NCBI RefSeq assembly: GCF_013409425.1 | Contig: NZ_JACCAC010000001.1 | Location: 682,001-746,000, forward strand | Length of the DNA: 64,000 nucleotides | From: Nocardioides perillae | GTDB lineage: Bacteria; Actinomycetota; Actinomycetes; Propionibacteriales; Nocardioidaceae | Direction of reading: 5' to 3' | Position numbers and translations under genes: made by a program | Shown here: piece by piece, positions 40,270-48,815 of the stretch | How positions within the stretch are numbered: the stretch's first letter is position 1 | Layout: the number at the start of each line of letters is the position of its first letter | The notes under the pieces: generated by a model | What the model was told of the DNA's origin: nothing | Seen by the model: only the letters and a program-made list of their open reading frames with translations | Database searches by the model: none

Positions 40270-41468
40270 CGCAGCGCCCCGACCCGACGGGCCCACGCCA
40301 CCAGCGCGGCGTACGTCTCGTTGGGCTGTCCCTGCCGGTCGAGCAGCGTCCAGGACGGCTCGTTGAAGCGGGTGGGGTGGAAGTAGTACCAGGACAGCGC
40401 GCTCACGTAGGAGTAGCAGGTGGCGGCGCGGAAGGCCTCCTCGAGGTAGACCGCGCGGTCGGCGTCGGACACCGGGCCGAACTCGCGCCACGGCTGGGTG
40501 CTGTAGCCGAACTCGCCGATGTAGAGCGGCTTGTCGGCGTCGCCGCGCTGCTCCATCAGGTCGTGGAGGTCGACGATGCCGAGGAAGTTCTGGCTGAACT
40601 CGCCGAAGGGCTCGCGCTCGTAGGTCCAGCGCGCGAGCTCGGTGCTGGGCGAGCGGTCGCCCGAGAACGGGTGCACCCCGACCTGGTCGAAGAGCACCTC
40701 GTCCTCGCCGTAGAGCTCGTCGCGGGCGTCGTAGACCGCGCGCAGGAAGCCGATGTCGTTGTTGCTCAGCCCGCCGGAGACGATCGAGATGCTCGGGTCG
40801 ACCTCCTTGACGGCGGCGTAGCTGGCCTCGAGCAGCCGCGCGAAGGCGACGGGGTCGGGCCCGGTGGGCCAGAAGTCGTACTCGTTGGGCTCGTTCCAGA
40901 TCTCGAGGTAGTCGACCCGGCCCTGCACGTGGACGGTGAGGTCGTGGACGAAGCGAGTCCACCGGCGCAGCTCGGTGTCGGTGAGCGGGGGGTGCCAGAA
41001 GTCGGTGTCGGTCGGCGAGCTGGTCTCCTCCACCGCCCACTGCGGCATCGTCGAGACCTGCAGGCGCACGCGCAGTCCGGCGGCGTTGGCCGCGTCGATG
41101 ACGCGGTCGAGGAGGGTCCAGTCGTAAGGCCGGTCGGGGTCGGGCTCGATGGTGCGCCAGGACGCGGCGGTCGAGATGACCGCCGCGCCGGCGGCCTCGG
41201 CGCGGGCCACGAGCCGGCGGATCTCGGGCGCGGTGAGCTCGGGGTAGGTGACCGTCGACCCGAGCTCCTCGCCCTGGCCGACACCGCCCGCGGCCTGCAC
41301 GCCGAGGTCGATGAGGGGACCGGGGCGCGAGCGCGACGGCTCGCAGGCCACCACCGGACCGACCGCGGGCTCGGCGTCCTCGAGGGAGCGGATGACCGAC
41401 AGCCCGACTACGGCCAAGGCGAGGCAGAGCAGGCCCGGCAGCAGCAGGAGCAGGACGCGGCGGGTCAC
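40266..41468 (-). CDS. Membrane-anchored glycoside hydrolase (clan A, GH39/GH5-like)
   Basis: The 400-residue protein has an N-terminal hydrophobic anchor (VLLLLLPGLLCLALAVVGLSV), placing the catalytic barrel outside the membrane. The barrel shows WRTIEPDPDRPYDWTLLDRV near residue 104, the acid/base motif LEIWNEPNEYDFWP with Glu near residue 194, and the probable nucleophile in KPLYIGEFGYSTQPW near residue 315. Such enzymes in exopolysaccharide clusters often trim or release polymer chains. The family assignment within clan A is uncertain, and the linkage it cuts is unknown. GTG start overlaps the upstream stop. Confidence 0.85.
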   Translation of the reverse strand: MTRRVLLLLLPGLLCLALAVVGLSVIRSLEDAEPAVGPVVACEPSRSRPGPLIDLGVQAAGGVGQGEELGSTVTYPELTAPEIRRLVARAEAAGAAVISTAASWRTIEPDPDRPYDWTLLDRVIDAANAAGLRVRLQVSTMPQWAVEETSSPTDTDFWHPPLTDTELRRWTRFVHDLTVHVQGRVDYLEIWNEPNEYDFWPTGPDPVAFARLLEASYAAVKEVDPSISIVSGGLSNNDIGFLRAVYDARDELYGEDEVLFDQVGVHPFSGDRSPSTELARWTYEREPFGEFSQNFLGIVDLHDLMEQRGDADKPLYIGEFGYSTQPWREFGPVSDADRAVYLEEAFRAATCYSYVSALSWYYFHPTRFNEPSWTLLDRQGQPNETYAALVAWARRVGALR

Positions 41469-42769
41469 CGGTCGGCCCTCCCCTCGACGTCGCGGTCGGT
41501 GCCGGCGCGGCTCGCGCGTCGGTGGCGGCCGGCTGCGTCGGTCGTGCCGGTCGTCCCGGCGGGCACGGTGGCGGGGGACGGTGAGGCGACCGCGGCGTCC
41601 TGCGCGCGGTCGGTGGGGTCGCCGCGCAGCAGCTCCTTGCGACGCAGGAAGGGCTGCTCGACGACGTGGTAGGAGAGCGCTGCGGCGCCGAGGGACAGCC
41701 CGAGCGCGACCGGGGCGGCGGCGAGCTTCTCGACGGTGGTCTCGATGCCGGCCTGGTCGGCCATGACCTCGAAGACGACGCGGTGCCACAGGTAGAGCGG
41801 GTAGGAGATCAGCCCGACGTAGACCACCGGCCGCAGCGTCGCCAGGGCGAGCAGGGCTCGGTGGGCCGGGCCGCCCTCGTCGTCGCCGGGGAGCACGAGC
41901 CGGGTGATGACCGCGGCCGACGCGAGGGCGACGAGGAGGTAGTTGGTGTCGTAGGGCAGGGCGTGGTGCAGGGACACCACCGCGGTCTCGACCAGCAGGA
42001 GCAGCACGCCGGCGACGGCGGCGGCGGTGAGCAGGCCCTGGTGGCGCAGCAACCGCTCGCGCAGCGCGGGCAGCGCGAGGGCCAGCGCGCTCCCGACCAG
42101 CAGGCCGTCGGTCTGGGTGTCCACGCCCATGCCCACGTGGGCGGCCAGACCCTGGCTGCTCAACCAGGCGCGCCACGACACCACGACGGCGGCCATCGCG
42201 AGCACGGCCGCGACGCGCGCCCGGGTGGAGCGCAGCAGCCGCAGGAGCACGGCGAGCAGCAGCGGCCAGACCAGGTAGTACTGCTCCTCCACGCCGAGCG
42301 ACCAGGTCTGGCCGAGCAGGCCGTAGTCCTCGGTCTCGGCGCCCCGGCCGAGCAGGAAGTTCGTCGTGTAGGTGATCGAGGTCAGCGCCTGCAGCAGCTG
42401 GAAGCGCCGCTCCTCGCCTTCCAGCGCGACCAGGGCGTAGGCGGTGACGAAGCCGACGACCACCACCAGCGCGGGGAAGAGCCGCAGCACGCGGCGCAGG
42501 TAGAACCGGCGCACCCCTCCGGGGGTCAGTGCACCGGGCCGCACCAGCAGCCCGGTGATGAGGAAGCCGGAGAGCACGAAGAACACGGTCACGCCGAGGC
42601 TGCCGCCGGCCATCAGCGGCACGCCGGCGTGGAGGCCGACGACGAGCGCGACGGCGAGCGCGCGCAGCCCGTCGAGCGCGGGCACCCGCACCGGGGCGTC
42701 GGCCTCTGTCGGGGGGCGACGGTCGGGTGGCAGCGCACCGGGCTGGACGCTGGGATGGGGGGTGCTCAT
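41465..42769 (-). CDS. Acyltransferase family 3 (OafA/YrhL-like) membrane protein
   Basis: The 434-residue integral membrane enzyme is expected to add acetyl or other acyl groups to surface sugars. The family start VPALDGLRALAVALVVGLHA is at about residue 29. It is followed by VTVFFVLSGFLITGLLV, RRFYLRRVLRLFPAL and WSLGVEEQYYLVWPLLLAVL, all diagnostic, with about ten membrane segments. It lacks the C-terminal SGNH hydrolase domain of longer OafA proteins and instead ends in a disordered Ser/Thr/Arg tail. The ATG overlaps the upstream stop as ATGA. Acylation of the operon's glycan is inferred from context. Confidence 0.93.
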   Translation of the reverse strand: MSTPHPSVQPGALPPDRRPPTEADAPVRVPALDGLRALAVALVVGLHAGVPLMAGGSLGVTVFFVLSGFLITGLLVRPGALTPGGVRRFYLRRVLRLFPALVVVVGFVTAYALVALEGEERRFQLLQALTSITYTTNFLLGRGAETEDYGLLGQTWSLGVEEQYYLVWPLLLAVLLRLLRSTRARVAAVLAMAAVVVSWRAWLSSQGLAAHVGMGVDTQTDGLLVGSALALALPALRERLLRHQGLLTAAAVAGVLLLLVETAVVSLHHALPYDTNYLLVALASAAVITRLVLPGDDEGGPAHRALLALATLRPVVYVGLISYPLYLWHRVVFEVMADQAGIETTVEKLAAAPVALGLSLGAAALSYHVVEQPFLRRKELLRGDPTDRAQDAAVASPSPATVPAGTTGTTDAAGRHRRASRAGTDRDVEGRADR

Positions 42770-44184
42770 CGGGCTTCCTCGGTCAGGGGTCGGCCGGGAG
42801 CGGCCGCGGTCGGTGCAGTGGGTGCAGTCGGGGTGGGCGGGCCGAGCGGGGCGCGCAGGATGCCGTGGACGACCGGAGCGGCGCCGTAGGCCTGGACGCC
42901 GAGGGCGAGCAGCCAGCCGACGCACAGCCCGGGGGCGCCGGCGACGGCGGCCCCGGCCGCCGCGCCGGAGACCTCGAGCAGGACCCCGCCCCCGGCCAGG
43001 CCGGCGGCAGAGGTGACCCGTCCCTGCACGCGCCAGAGGGCGACGACGTGGTCCTTGAGGACCATCCACAGCCCGGCGGGCACGAGCAGCGCGAGGAGCC
43101 GCGAGGACTCCTCGGCGTAGCCGGGGCCGAAGACCCCCAGGACGTACGGCGCGGCCAGCGCGGCCGCCGCGCCGAGCACCGCGCTGATCGCCAGCCCGCC
43201 CGGCAGGGTGCGGCGGGCGCGTCGGCAGAAGTCGTCGAGGGGCTCGTGCACGCTCGCGGCGAAGAGCGCGGTGGCGAGCATGTAGGGCGGGACGAAGACG
43301 AAGGTCGCGACGAGCCACGCGATCGCGAAGCGGGCGTTGGCCTCGGGCGCGAGCACGGCGGCGGCGACGACCGGCATGAGGAGCGGCCCGGCCGACAGCG
43401 ACAGGTCGAGCGCGTGCTGGCGCAGCGCGCCGCCCGCGTGGCGGGCGGAGTGGGCGAGCACGCCGGGCTCGCTGCCGCGGCCGTCGACCGACCCGCGCGG
43501 GAAGAGCCGGCGCCACACCAGCACCGACGAGAGGGCCAGCGGCAGCGCCCAGCAGAGCAGCAGCGCGCCGCTGCCGGTGAGGCCGACTGCCAGCAGCGCG
43601 ACCCCGAGCGGGAAGCGGAGACCCGAGGCGACCAGGTTGCGCAGCACCTGCAGCGACGAGCGCTGGGCACCGAGCACCGCCTGGTCGAGCAGCAGGCCGA
43701 CAGCGGTCGCGGCGGTGCCGGCGACGAAGACCGCGACGGCGACGGGCCCGCCGAAGAGCTGGTGCACGGTCGCGCCGTCGAGGGCCGGGACCAGCTCGAC
43801 CGCGCCGACGAAGAGCGCACCGGCCAGGAGCCCGGCCACCGTGACCACGGTGGTGCCGGCACGCAGCAGGCTGCGCCGGCCGGCCGCGCCGAGGGGCGGC
43901 AGCTCCGCGATGAGGTGCGTGCCGACGCCGAGCACGGCGACCTTGCCGAGCAGTGCCTGCGCGGCGACGCCGGCCGAGACCAGGCCGACGGTCGCGGCGG
44001 GCACGCCGCGGGCGGCGACGACCCAGAAGAGGAAGCCGAGCGCCGTGCCGACGAGCTGTGCGGCGACGAGGGAGGTGAAGGGGCGCAGCACGACGCCGAG
44101 GTCGACCGCGCCGATCCTGCTGGGGCGGGCGGAGGTGGTCACGGCGGCGCCGTCCTGGCGCAGCAGGGCCCGGGTCGCGTTCAC
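42766..44184 (-). CDS. Oligosaccharide flippase-family (MATE/MOP) membrane protein
   Basis: The 472-residue protein has about 12-14 predicted membrane segments (LVGTALGFLFWVVAARGVPAA, VVTVAGLLAGALFVGAVELV, PLLMPVVAAAVLAPEANARF, and more). This layout fits Wzx-like polysaccharide flippases that move lipid-linked repeat units across the membrane. The short motif GVPAATVGLVSAGVAAQALLG is typical of the N-terminal flippase domain. No polymerase of the Wzy family is obvious, though the gene downstream in the chromosome (44181-46520, upstream in the operon) is a large membrane protein. GTG start overlaps the upstream stop. Confidence 0.87.
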   Translation of the reverse strand: MNATRALLRQDGAAVTTSARPSRIGAVDLGVVLRPFTSLVAAQLVGTALGFLFWVVAARGVPAATVGLVSAGVAAQALLGKVAVLGVGTHLIAELPPLGAAGRRSLLRAGTTVVTVAGLLAGALFVGAVELVPALDGATVHQLFGGPVAVAVFVAGTAATAVGLLLDQAVLGAQRSSLQVLRNLVASGLRFPLGVALLAVGLTGSGALLLCWALPLALSSVLVWRRLFPRGSVDGRGSEPGVLAHSARHAGGALRQHALDLSLSAGPLLMPVVAAAVLAPEANARFAIAWLVATFVFVPPYMLATALFAASVHEPLDDFCRRARRTLPGGLAISAVLGAAAALAAPYVLGVFGPGYAEESSRLLALLVPAGLWMVLKDHVVALWRVQGRVTSAAGLAGGGVLLEVSGAAAGAAVAGAPGLCVGWLLALGVQAYGAAPVVHGILRAPLGPPTPTAPTAPTAAAPGRPLTEEAR

Positions 44185-46520
44185 GGGGTCACCCCCGGGG
44201 GCGGCGGCAGCACCGGGGCGGTGGCGAGCAGGCCTTCCCACGCGCCGAGCGCGGCGACGAGGCAGGCGGCCGAGAAGACCGCGGCGACGGCCAGGGGCAG
44301 CAGCAGGGCGGCGCCGCGCGGGAGCACGCGGGCCGGGGCCGCCGGCCGCTGCCGGACCGCGACGATCGCGACCGCGCCGAGCACGGCCAGGGCCGCCGTG
44401 CCGACCCAGGGGGCGTAGCCGAGAGCGGTCGCGACGGCGCCCACCACCATGAGGGCGGGCAGCGCCACGGCGAGCGCGACCTGGCCGCGCAGGCGCAGCA
44501 GCGCGTCGAGGCGCGGCAGGCGGCGCCGGCGCAGTGCGACCGCCAGGCCGGCGAGGAGCTCGAGGAGGAGCACGACCGAGGCGAGGTGCACCGTGCCGGG
44601 CAGCAGCGCCGAGGGCCGGTCGACCCAGGTGCTCTCCGCGCCGCGCAGGCCCCGCACGTCGTAGACCCGCAGCGGGCCCTCGTCGAGGACGGTGTCGACA
44701 CCCTCGGCGTCGGCGAACTTGGTCAGCTGGGCCGCCGAGACCGTCGAGACGCCCCAGTCGTCGGAGCCCTCGAAGAGCGCGCCAGAGCGCGACAGCTCGT
44801 CGGCCAGGCGCAGGTCGACGGCCACGAAGTCGACCTCGTAGCGCTGGATCAGCCCCGCCGTGGTGGCGTCGACCGTCGGGGCGGTGAAGAGCGGGGTGAC
44901 GTTGAAGCGCCCGCCCACGCCCGTGGCGGCGTCGACGTCGGCGTAGGTCGGGATGGTCCGGCTGAGCGTGAGGTCGGCCGCCACGACCGAGCCGGGCGGG
45001 GCGTAGCGGTCGAACCAGCGGGCGAGCGCCACGGTGCTCTCGTCGATCGAGCGCTGCTCGGCCGCGGGCTCGTAGGGGCCGGGCACGCGCGACCAGTCGG
45101 GGCCGCCGCCCAGGATCGTGCCGCCCATCACCAGCACGACGCCCGTCGCCGCGACCAGGGCCGAGGGCACGCGGTCGAGGTGGCGCACCACCCACGCCGC
45201 GACGACGAGCGCCATCGCCATGGCGATGAAGGAGATCGCCCGCTCGCCGATGTCGGAGGCGGTCGGGGAGAAGCGGGCGAGCAGCGTCGCGGGGTAGGCG
45301 CAGGCGAGGGCCAGCGGGAGGAAGCGGGCGAGGGAGCGGCCCAGGGTGCGCCCGCGCAGTGCCCACCACGCGGCAGGGGCGAGGAGCGCGCACCACAGCA
45401 GCATCGAGCCGAACATGGTGCCCCGCTCCCACAGCGGCGTGGCGTAGCCGGACTTGTCGGCGAAGAGCTGACGGCCGGTGTCCTCGCCGCCGGCGAGGCC
45501 CGCGACCTCCTCGACCGCGGAGCCGAAGACGGGGCCGAGGTAGCCCGCGAGCAGCGGCGCGACGAGGGCGCTCCACGCCAGCGCGACCAGGGTGGTGGCG
45601 GCCGCGACCGTCGCGACGAGGCGGGCGGCGCGGGGGTCGCTCGGGCGGCGGCCGTAGAGGTGCAGGAGCGCCCACGCCCACAGCGCGGCGACGACGAGCC
45701 AGCTGGTGAGGTGGTGGGTCACGACGAGCGCCGCGCCGGCGACGAGGGCGCCGGCCAGCGGCACCCGCGGCCAGCGCGCGTCGGCGTCGACCGCGCGGAG
45801 GGTGAGCCAGATCGCGAGCACCCCCAGCGGGAGGGCGACCGTCTGGTAGGAGAACTGCGCGTTGAAGAACCAGAACTGCGAGCTCGCGCCGTAGAGCAGC
45901 ACCGCGACCGCTCCGGCGCGTGTCGACCCGGTCAGCCGCTCGACGACGAGCAGGACGGCCACGACGAGGGCGAGGCGGGCCACCACCACGGTCAGCAGCT
46001 GGCAGACGACCAGCGGCAGCCCGGTCAGCCAGTGCACCCCGCCGGCGGCGAGCTCGAGACCGGGGTAGTGGGGGCTGACCGGCAGCATCGGGTTGGGGTC
46101 GAAGAAACCCGCGCCCTCGACCATCCGCAGCAGCGTGCCGACGTGGAGCGTCTCGTCGAAGCGGGTGGCCATCAGCGGGTTCGACAGCCACCAGGAGAGG
46201 AGCATCGTCAGCCCGAAGGCGATCGAGCCGAGCAGGGCGGTACGACGGTCGAGGCGGCGCGTCAGCAACCACGCGAAGGGCGCGATCAGCAGCGCGTGGC
46301 CGACGTAGAAGAAGGTGAGCGCGCGCACCTGCGGCTCGCCCCGCCAGCCGGTGCGGTAGCCCCACGCCTCGAGCAGCAGGCCGACGCCGGCGACCAGGCA
46401 GACGAGCAGCAGCAGGCGGGTGCCGCCGGTGGGCGTGCCGGCCTCGCCCGCCGCCGGCGCGGCGTCGGGGGCGGCCCCCGTCGCGGTGCGCGGGCGGGTG
46501 GGGAGGCCGAGCAGGGTCAT
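44181..46520 (-). CDS. Large multi-pass membrane protein, candidate glycosyltransferase C-like or polymerase component
   Basis: The 779-residue protein has at least twelve membrane segments in its first 460 residues, a soluble extracellular domain at about 480-640, then further segments. The early loop TRFDETLHVGTLLRMVEGAG, containing Asp-Glu after a membrane segment, and the later HYPGLELAAGGVHWLTGLPL resemble the extracellular acidic loop of GT-C enzymes that use lipid-linked sugars. The soluble part (DESTVALARWFDRYAPPGSV) is like the C-terminal domains of such proteins. A role in polymerising or transferring the repeat unit fits the operon, but no family match is certain. ATG overlaps the upstream stop as ATGA. 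Confidence 0.75.
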   Translation of the reverse strand: MTLLGLPTRPRTATGAAPDAAPAAGEAGTPTGGTRLLLLVCLVAGVGLLLEAWGYRTGWRGEPQVRALTFFYVGHALLIAPFAWLLTRRLDRRTALLGSIAFGLTMLLSWWLSNPLMATRFDETLHVGTLLRMVEGAGFFDPNPMLPVSPHYPGLELAAGGVHWLTGLPLVVCQLLTVVVARLALVVAVLLVVERLTGSTRAGAVAVLLYGASSQFWFFNAQFSYQTVALPLGVLAIWLTLRAVDADARWPRVPLAGALVAGAALVVTHHLTSWLVVAALWAWALLHLYGRRPSDPRAARLVATVAAATTLVALAWSALVAPLLAGYLGPVFGSAVEEVAGLAGGEDTGRQLFADKSGYATPLWERGTMFGSMLLWCALLAPAAWWALRGRTLGRSLARFLPLALACAYPATLLARFSPTASDIGERAISFIAMAMALVVAAWVVRHLDRVPSALVAATGVVLVMGGTILGGGPDWSRVPGPYEPAAEQRSIDESTVALARWFDRYAPPGSVVAADLTLSRTIPTYADVDAATGVGGRFNVTPLFTAPTVDATTAGLIQRYEVDFVAVDLRLADELSRSGALFEGSDDWGVSTVSAAQLTKFADAEGVDTVLDEGPLRVYDVRGLRGAESTWVDRPSALLPGTVHLASVVLLLELLAGLAVALRRRRLPRLDALLRLRGQVALAVALPALMVVGAVATALGYAPWVGTAALAVLGAVAIVAVRQRPAAPARVLPRGAALLLPLAVAAVFSAACLVAALGAWEGLLATAPVLPPPPGVTP

Positions 46521-47737
46521 CGTGCGAGCACCTCCGCGTAGACCTCGGCGAGCTCGGCGACGCTGCTCTCCCAGTCGGGGAGCAGAGCGGGGTCGGGCTG
46601 CAGCGGGTCGTCGAGCTGCGCGAGCACGGCGGCGGCGACGTCGTCGGGGGTGGCGTCCGGCTCGACCGCGCGGGCCCAGCCGTCCTCGGCCAGCTCGGCG
46701 AGGCCGGAGGTGCGCAGGACGACGGCGGGGCGGCCGACGGCGAGGGCCTCCATCACGGCGACCGGGTGCGCCTCGTAGTCGCTGAGCAGCACCACGACAC
46801 CGGCGCCGGCGAGGGCGGCGGCCATCGCGTCGCGGTCGACCGGGGGCACGAAGCGCACCTCGACGCGGTCGGCGACGCCGAGGCGGGCAGCGAGCGCGTG
46901 CAGCTCGGGCTCGTAGGGCCCGGAGCCCAGGATCAGCAGCCGGGCGCCCGGACGCGTCCGCAGCAGCACCGGCAGCGCCTCGATCGCGCGGTGGTGGCCC
47001 TTGAAGCGCTCCAGCCGGCCGGTGCTGACGACGAGGTCGGGGTCGGGCACGACGCCGGCGGGCGCCGGCGGCAGCGTGCCGCCGTTGCGCACGACCCGCA
47101 CCGTGCCGGGGGCCAGGCCGGCGGCCTGCTCGAAGAGCCGCGCCTCGTGGCGCGAGACGCCGACGAGGGCCGCGGCGCGGCGCAGCAGCGGGGCGAGCAG
47201 CCGCCACTGCAGGCTGCGCGCGCGGGTGCGCAGGGCGCTGGAGCTGCCGCCGGTGTGGAAGGTGACGACGTACGGCGTGCGGCGCAGCCAGGCGACCAGC
47301 ATCGCCAGCGGGGGCACGAGGGTGTGGATGCCCTGCACGTGCACCAGGTCGGCCCGCGAGCGGGCGAGGGCGGCGGCGAGGCCGGGGGAGAGGTACCAGT
47401 CGCGGCTGGCCGGGAAGGCGCGGAAGCGGCGGGTGCGCAGCCGGGCCGCGGGCCGCGGCGGGTCGCCCGCTCGGACAGCGGTGGCGACGGTGCGCTCCTC
47501 GCGGCGCGGCAGCGCGCGGCTGCGGTCGGTGGTGAGCACCTCGACGTCCCAGCCGTCGCGGACCAGGCGCGTCGAGACCTCCTCGACGTGGGTCTCGACG
47601 CCGCCGATCTCGGGGACGCAGCGAGCGGTCGCGACCACGACCCGGCCGGTGCGGGCCGGGGTGCTCGAGGTCGGTTGCGACGGCCGCACCGAGGACCCCG
47701 CAGCCGTGCGGCTGCGGGGTGCGGACGCCGTCGTCAC
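46517..47737 (-). CDS. GT4-family glycosyltransferase
   Basis: The 406-residue GT-B enzyme starts at a GTG overlapping the upstream stop. After about 30 disordered residues come VVVATARCVPEIGGVETHVE, DLVHVQGIHTLVPPLAMLVA and YVVTFHTGGSSS in the acceptor domain, then VVSTGRLERFKGHHRAIEAL and LLSDYEAHPVAVMEALAVGR, the donor-site block with the conserved glutamate. Probable cytoplasmic transferase for one sugar of the repeat unit. It differs from the GT4 at 35860-37137, so the operon has two distinct GT4 enzymes. Confidence 0.9.
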   Translation of the reverse strand: MTTASAPRSRTAAGSSVRPSQPTSSTPARTGRVVVATARCVPEIGGVETHVEEVSTRLVRDGWDVEVLTTDRSRALPRREERTVATAVRAGDPPRPAARLRTRRFRAFPASRDWYLSPGLAAALARSRADLVHVQGIHTLVPPLAMLVAWLRRTPYVVTFHTGGSSSALRTRARSLQWRLLAPLLRRAAALVGVSRHEARLFEQAAGLAPGTVRVVRNGGTLPPAPAGVVPDPDLVVSTGRLERFKGHHRAIEALPVLLRTRPGARLLILGSGPYEPELHALAARLGVADRVEVRFVPPVDRDAMAAALAGAGVVVLLSDYEAHPVAVMEALAVGRPAVVLRTSGLAELAEDGWARAVEPDATPDDVAAAVLAQLDDPLQPDPALLPDWESSVAELAEVYAEVLAR

Positions 47738-48606
47738 GCCGCCTGGCCCTGGCGCACCCGCGACCCGCGCCGCGCGGCGGCCCGGCGCCGGCGCGCGGTG
47801 CTGCGGCGCTCGGCGTACATCGTCTTGAGGACCCGCAGGCCGTCCTTGACGGCGTGGAGGTTGCTCTCGCCCCAGATGCGGGGCAGCTCGACGCTGGGCA
47901 CCTCGGTGATGGCGAGCCCCTCGGCGGCGACGCGGCAGTTGAGGAGGGTCTCGATCTCGAAGCCGTCGCCCCACAGCATGGCGCCGTCGGCCGGGGCCGG
48001 CGTGGTGGTGTCGGGCAGGTCGAGGACCGGCAGGATGTCGGCCCAGAAGGCGTTGTAGCCGTAGCAGAGGTCGGTGTACTTCGTGCCGAACAGCGCGTTG
48101 GCCTGGCCGTTGAGGAACTTGTTGCCGAGCGAGCGGACCGTGGTGATGTCGCTGGAGCCGCCGCCGGGCATGAAGCGGCTGCCCTTCGCGAAGTCGGCCC
48201 CGTCGAGCAGCGCCTGCACGAACCGGGGGATCTCCTCGGGGTCGGCCGAGCCGTCGGCGTCGAACATCACCACGACGTCGCCGGTGACCTGCTCGAAGCC
48301 GCAGGCCAGGGCGTTGCCCTTGCCGCGGCGGGTCTGGTGCACCACGCGGATGCCGGGGAGCACGCGCTGGGCGACCTCCACGGTGTCGTCGACCGAGCCG
48401 CCGTCGACCAGGATCACCTCGTGCGCCTCGGGCAGGCGGGGCAGCACCTCGGCGAGGTTGCGGGCCTCGTTCATCGCCGGGACCACGATCGAGACCCGGG
48501 GTCCGTCGTCGCCCGTGCGTCGGGCCGGTGCCCCGTCGCGGTGGTGCGTCGCGTGGGAGGCGACCCACGCGGTGGGGGCTTCGCGGGAATCCGCGTTGGT
48601 CTTCAT
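47734..48606 (-). CDS. GT2-family transferase (DPM/dolichol-phosphate-sugar-synthase-like), first gene of the operon
   Basis: The 290-residue protein has the DPM1/GtrB-like pattern: VSIVVPAMNEARNLAEVLPR near residue 38, VDGGSVDDTVEVAQR, RRGKGNALACGFEQVTGDVV and the DxD MFDADGSADPEEI near residue 114. YGYNAFWADILPVLD and DGFEIETLLNCR are shared with polyprenyl-phosphate glycosyltransferases. It has no C-terminal membrane segments and ends in an Arg-rich tail ([17 protein letters not shown]). A ribosome-binding site GGAGAT precedes the ATG. It probably starts the lipid-linked assembly or makes a polyprenyl-linked donor. All later genes in the operon overlap their neighbours. Confidence 0.88.
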   Translation of the reverse strand: MKTNADSREAPTAWVASHATHHRDGAPARRTGDDGPRVSIVVPAMNEARNLAEVLPRLPEAHEVILVDGGSVDDTVEVAQRVLPGIRVVHQTRRGKGNALACGFEQVTGDVVVMFDADGSADPEEIPRFVQALLDGADFAKGSRFMPGGGSSDITTVRSLGNKFLNGQANALFGTKYTDLCYGYNAFWADILPVLDLPDTTTPAPADGAMLWGDGFEIETLLNCRVAAEGLAITEVPSVELPRIWGESNLHAVKDGLRVLKTMYAERRSTARRRRAAARRGSRVRQGQAA

Positions 48607-48689
48607 GGGCAGGGGATCTCCGTCGTCGGCCCGAGATGGCGGTCGCTGGCGGGTGCTCAGCCGACTGGTCTAGTCGTCTGGTCCACCAT

Positions 48690-48704
48690 GTTCTCTCCGA
48701 GAAC
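48690..48704. promoter_or_regulatory. Palindromic operator candidate upstream of the exopolysaccharide operon
   Basis: GTTCTCTCCGAGAAC is a perfect 6-bp inverted repeat with a 3-base spacer, about 85 bases before the first gene and between it and the LuxR-type regulator gene. A regulator dimer could bind here; which one is unknown. Confidence 0.45.
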
Positions 48705-48815
48705 AGCGTTCGCAAACGTCTGGACCGGGCCGGATCCGGTCAGGACCGGACCCGGACCCCGGGAGGTGACGGGGGTCACCGGACGGGGCTGCGCGAGCAG
48801 TCCCGTACTCGATCG

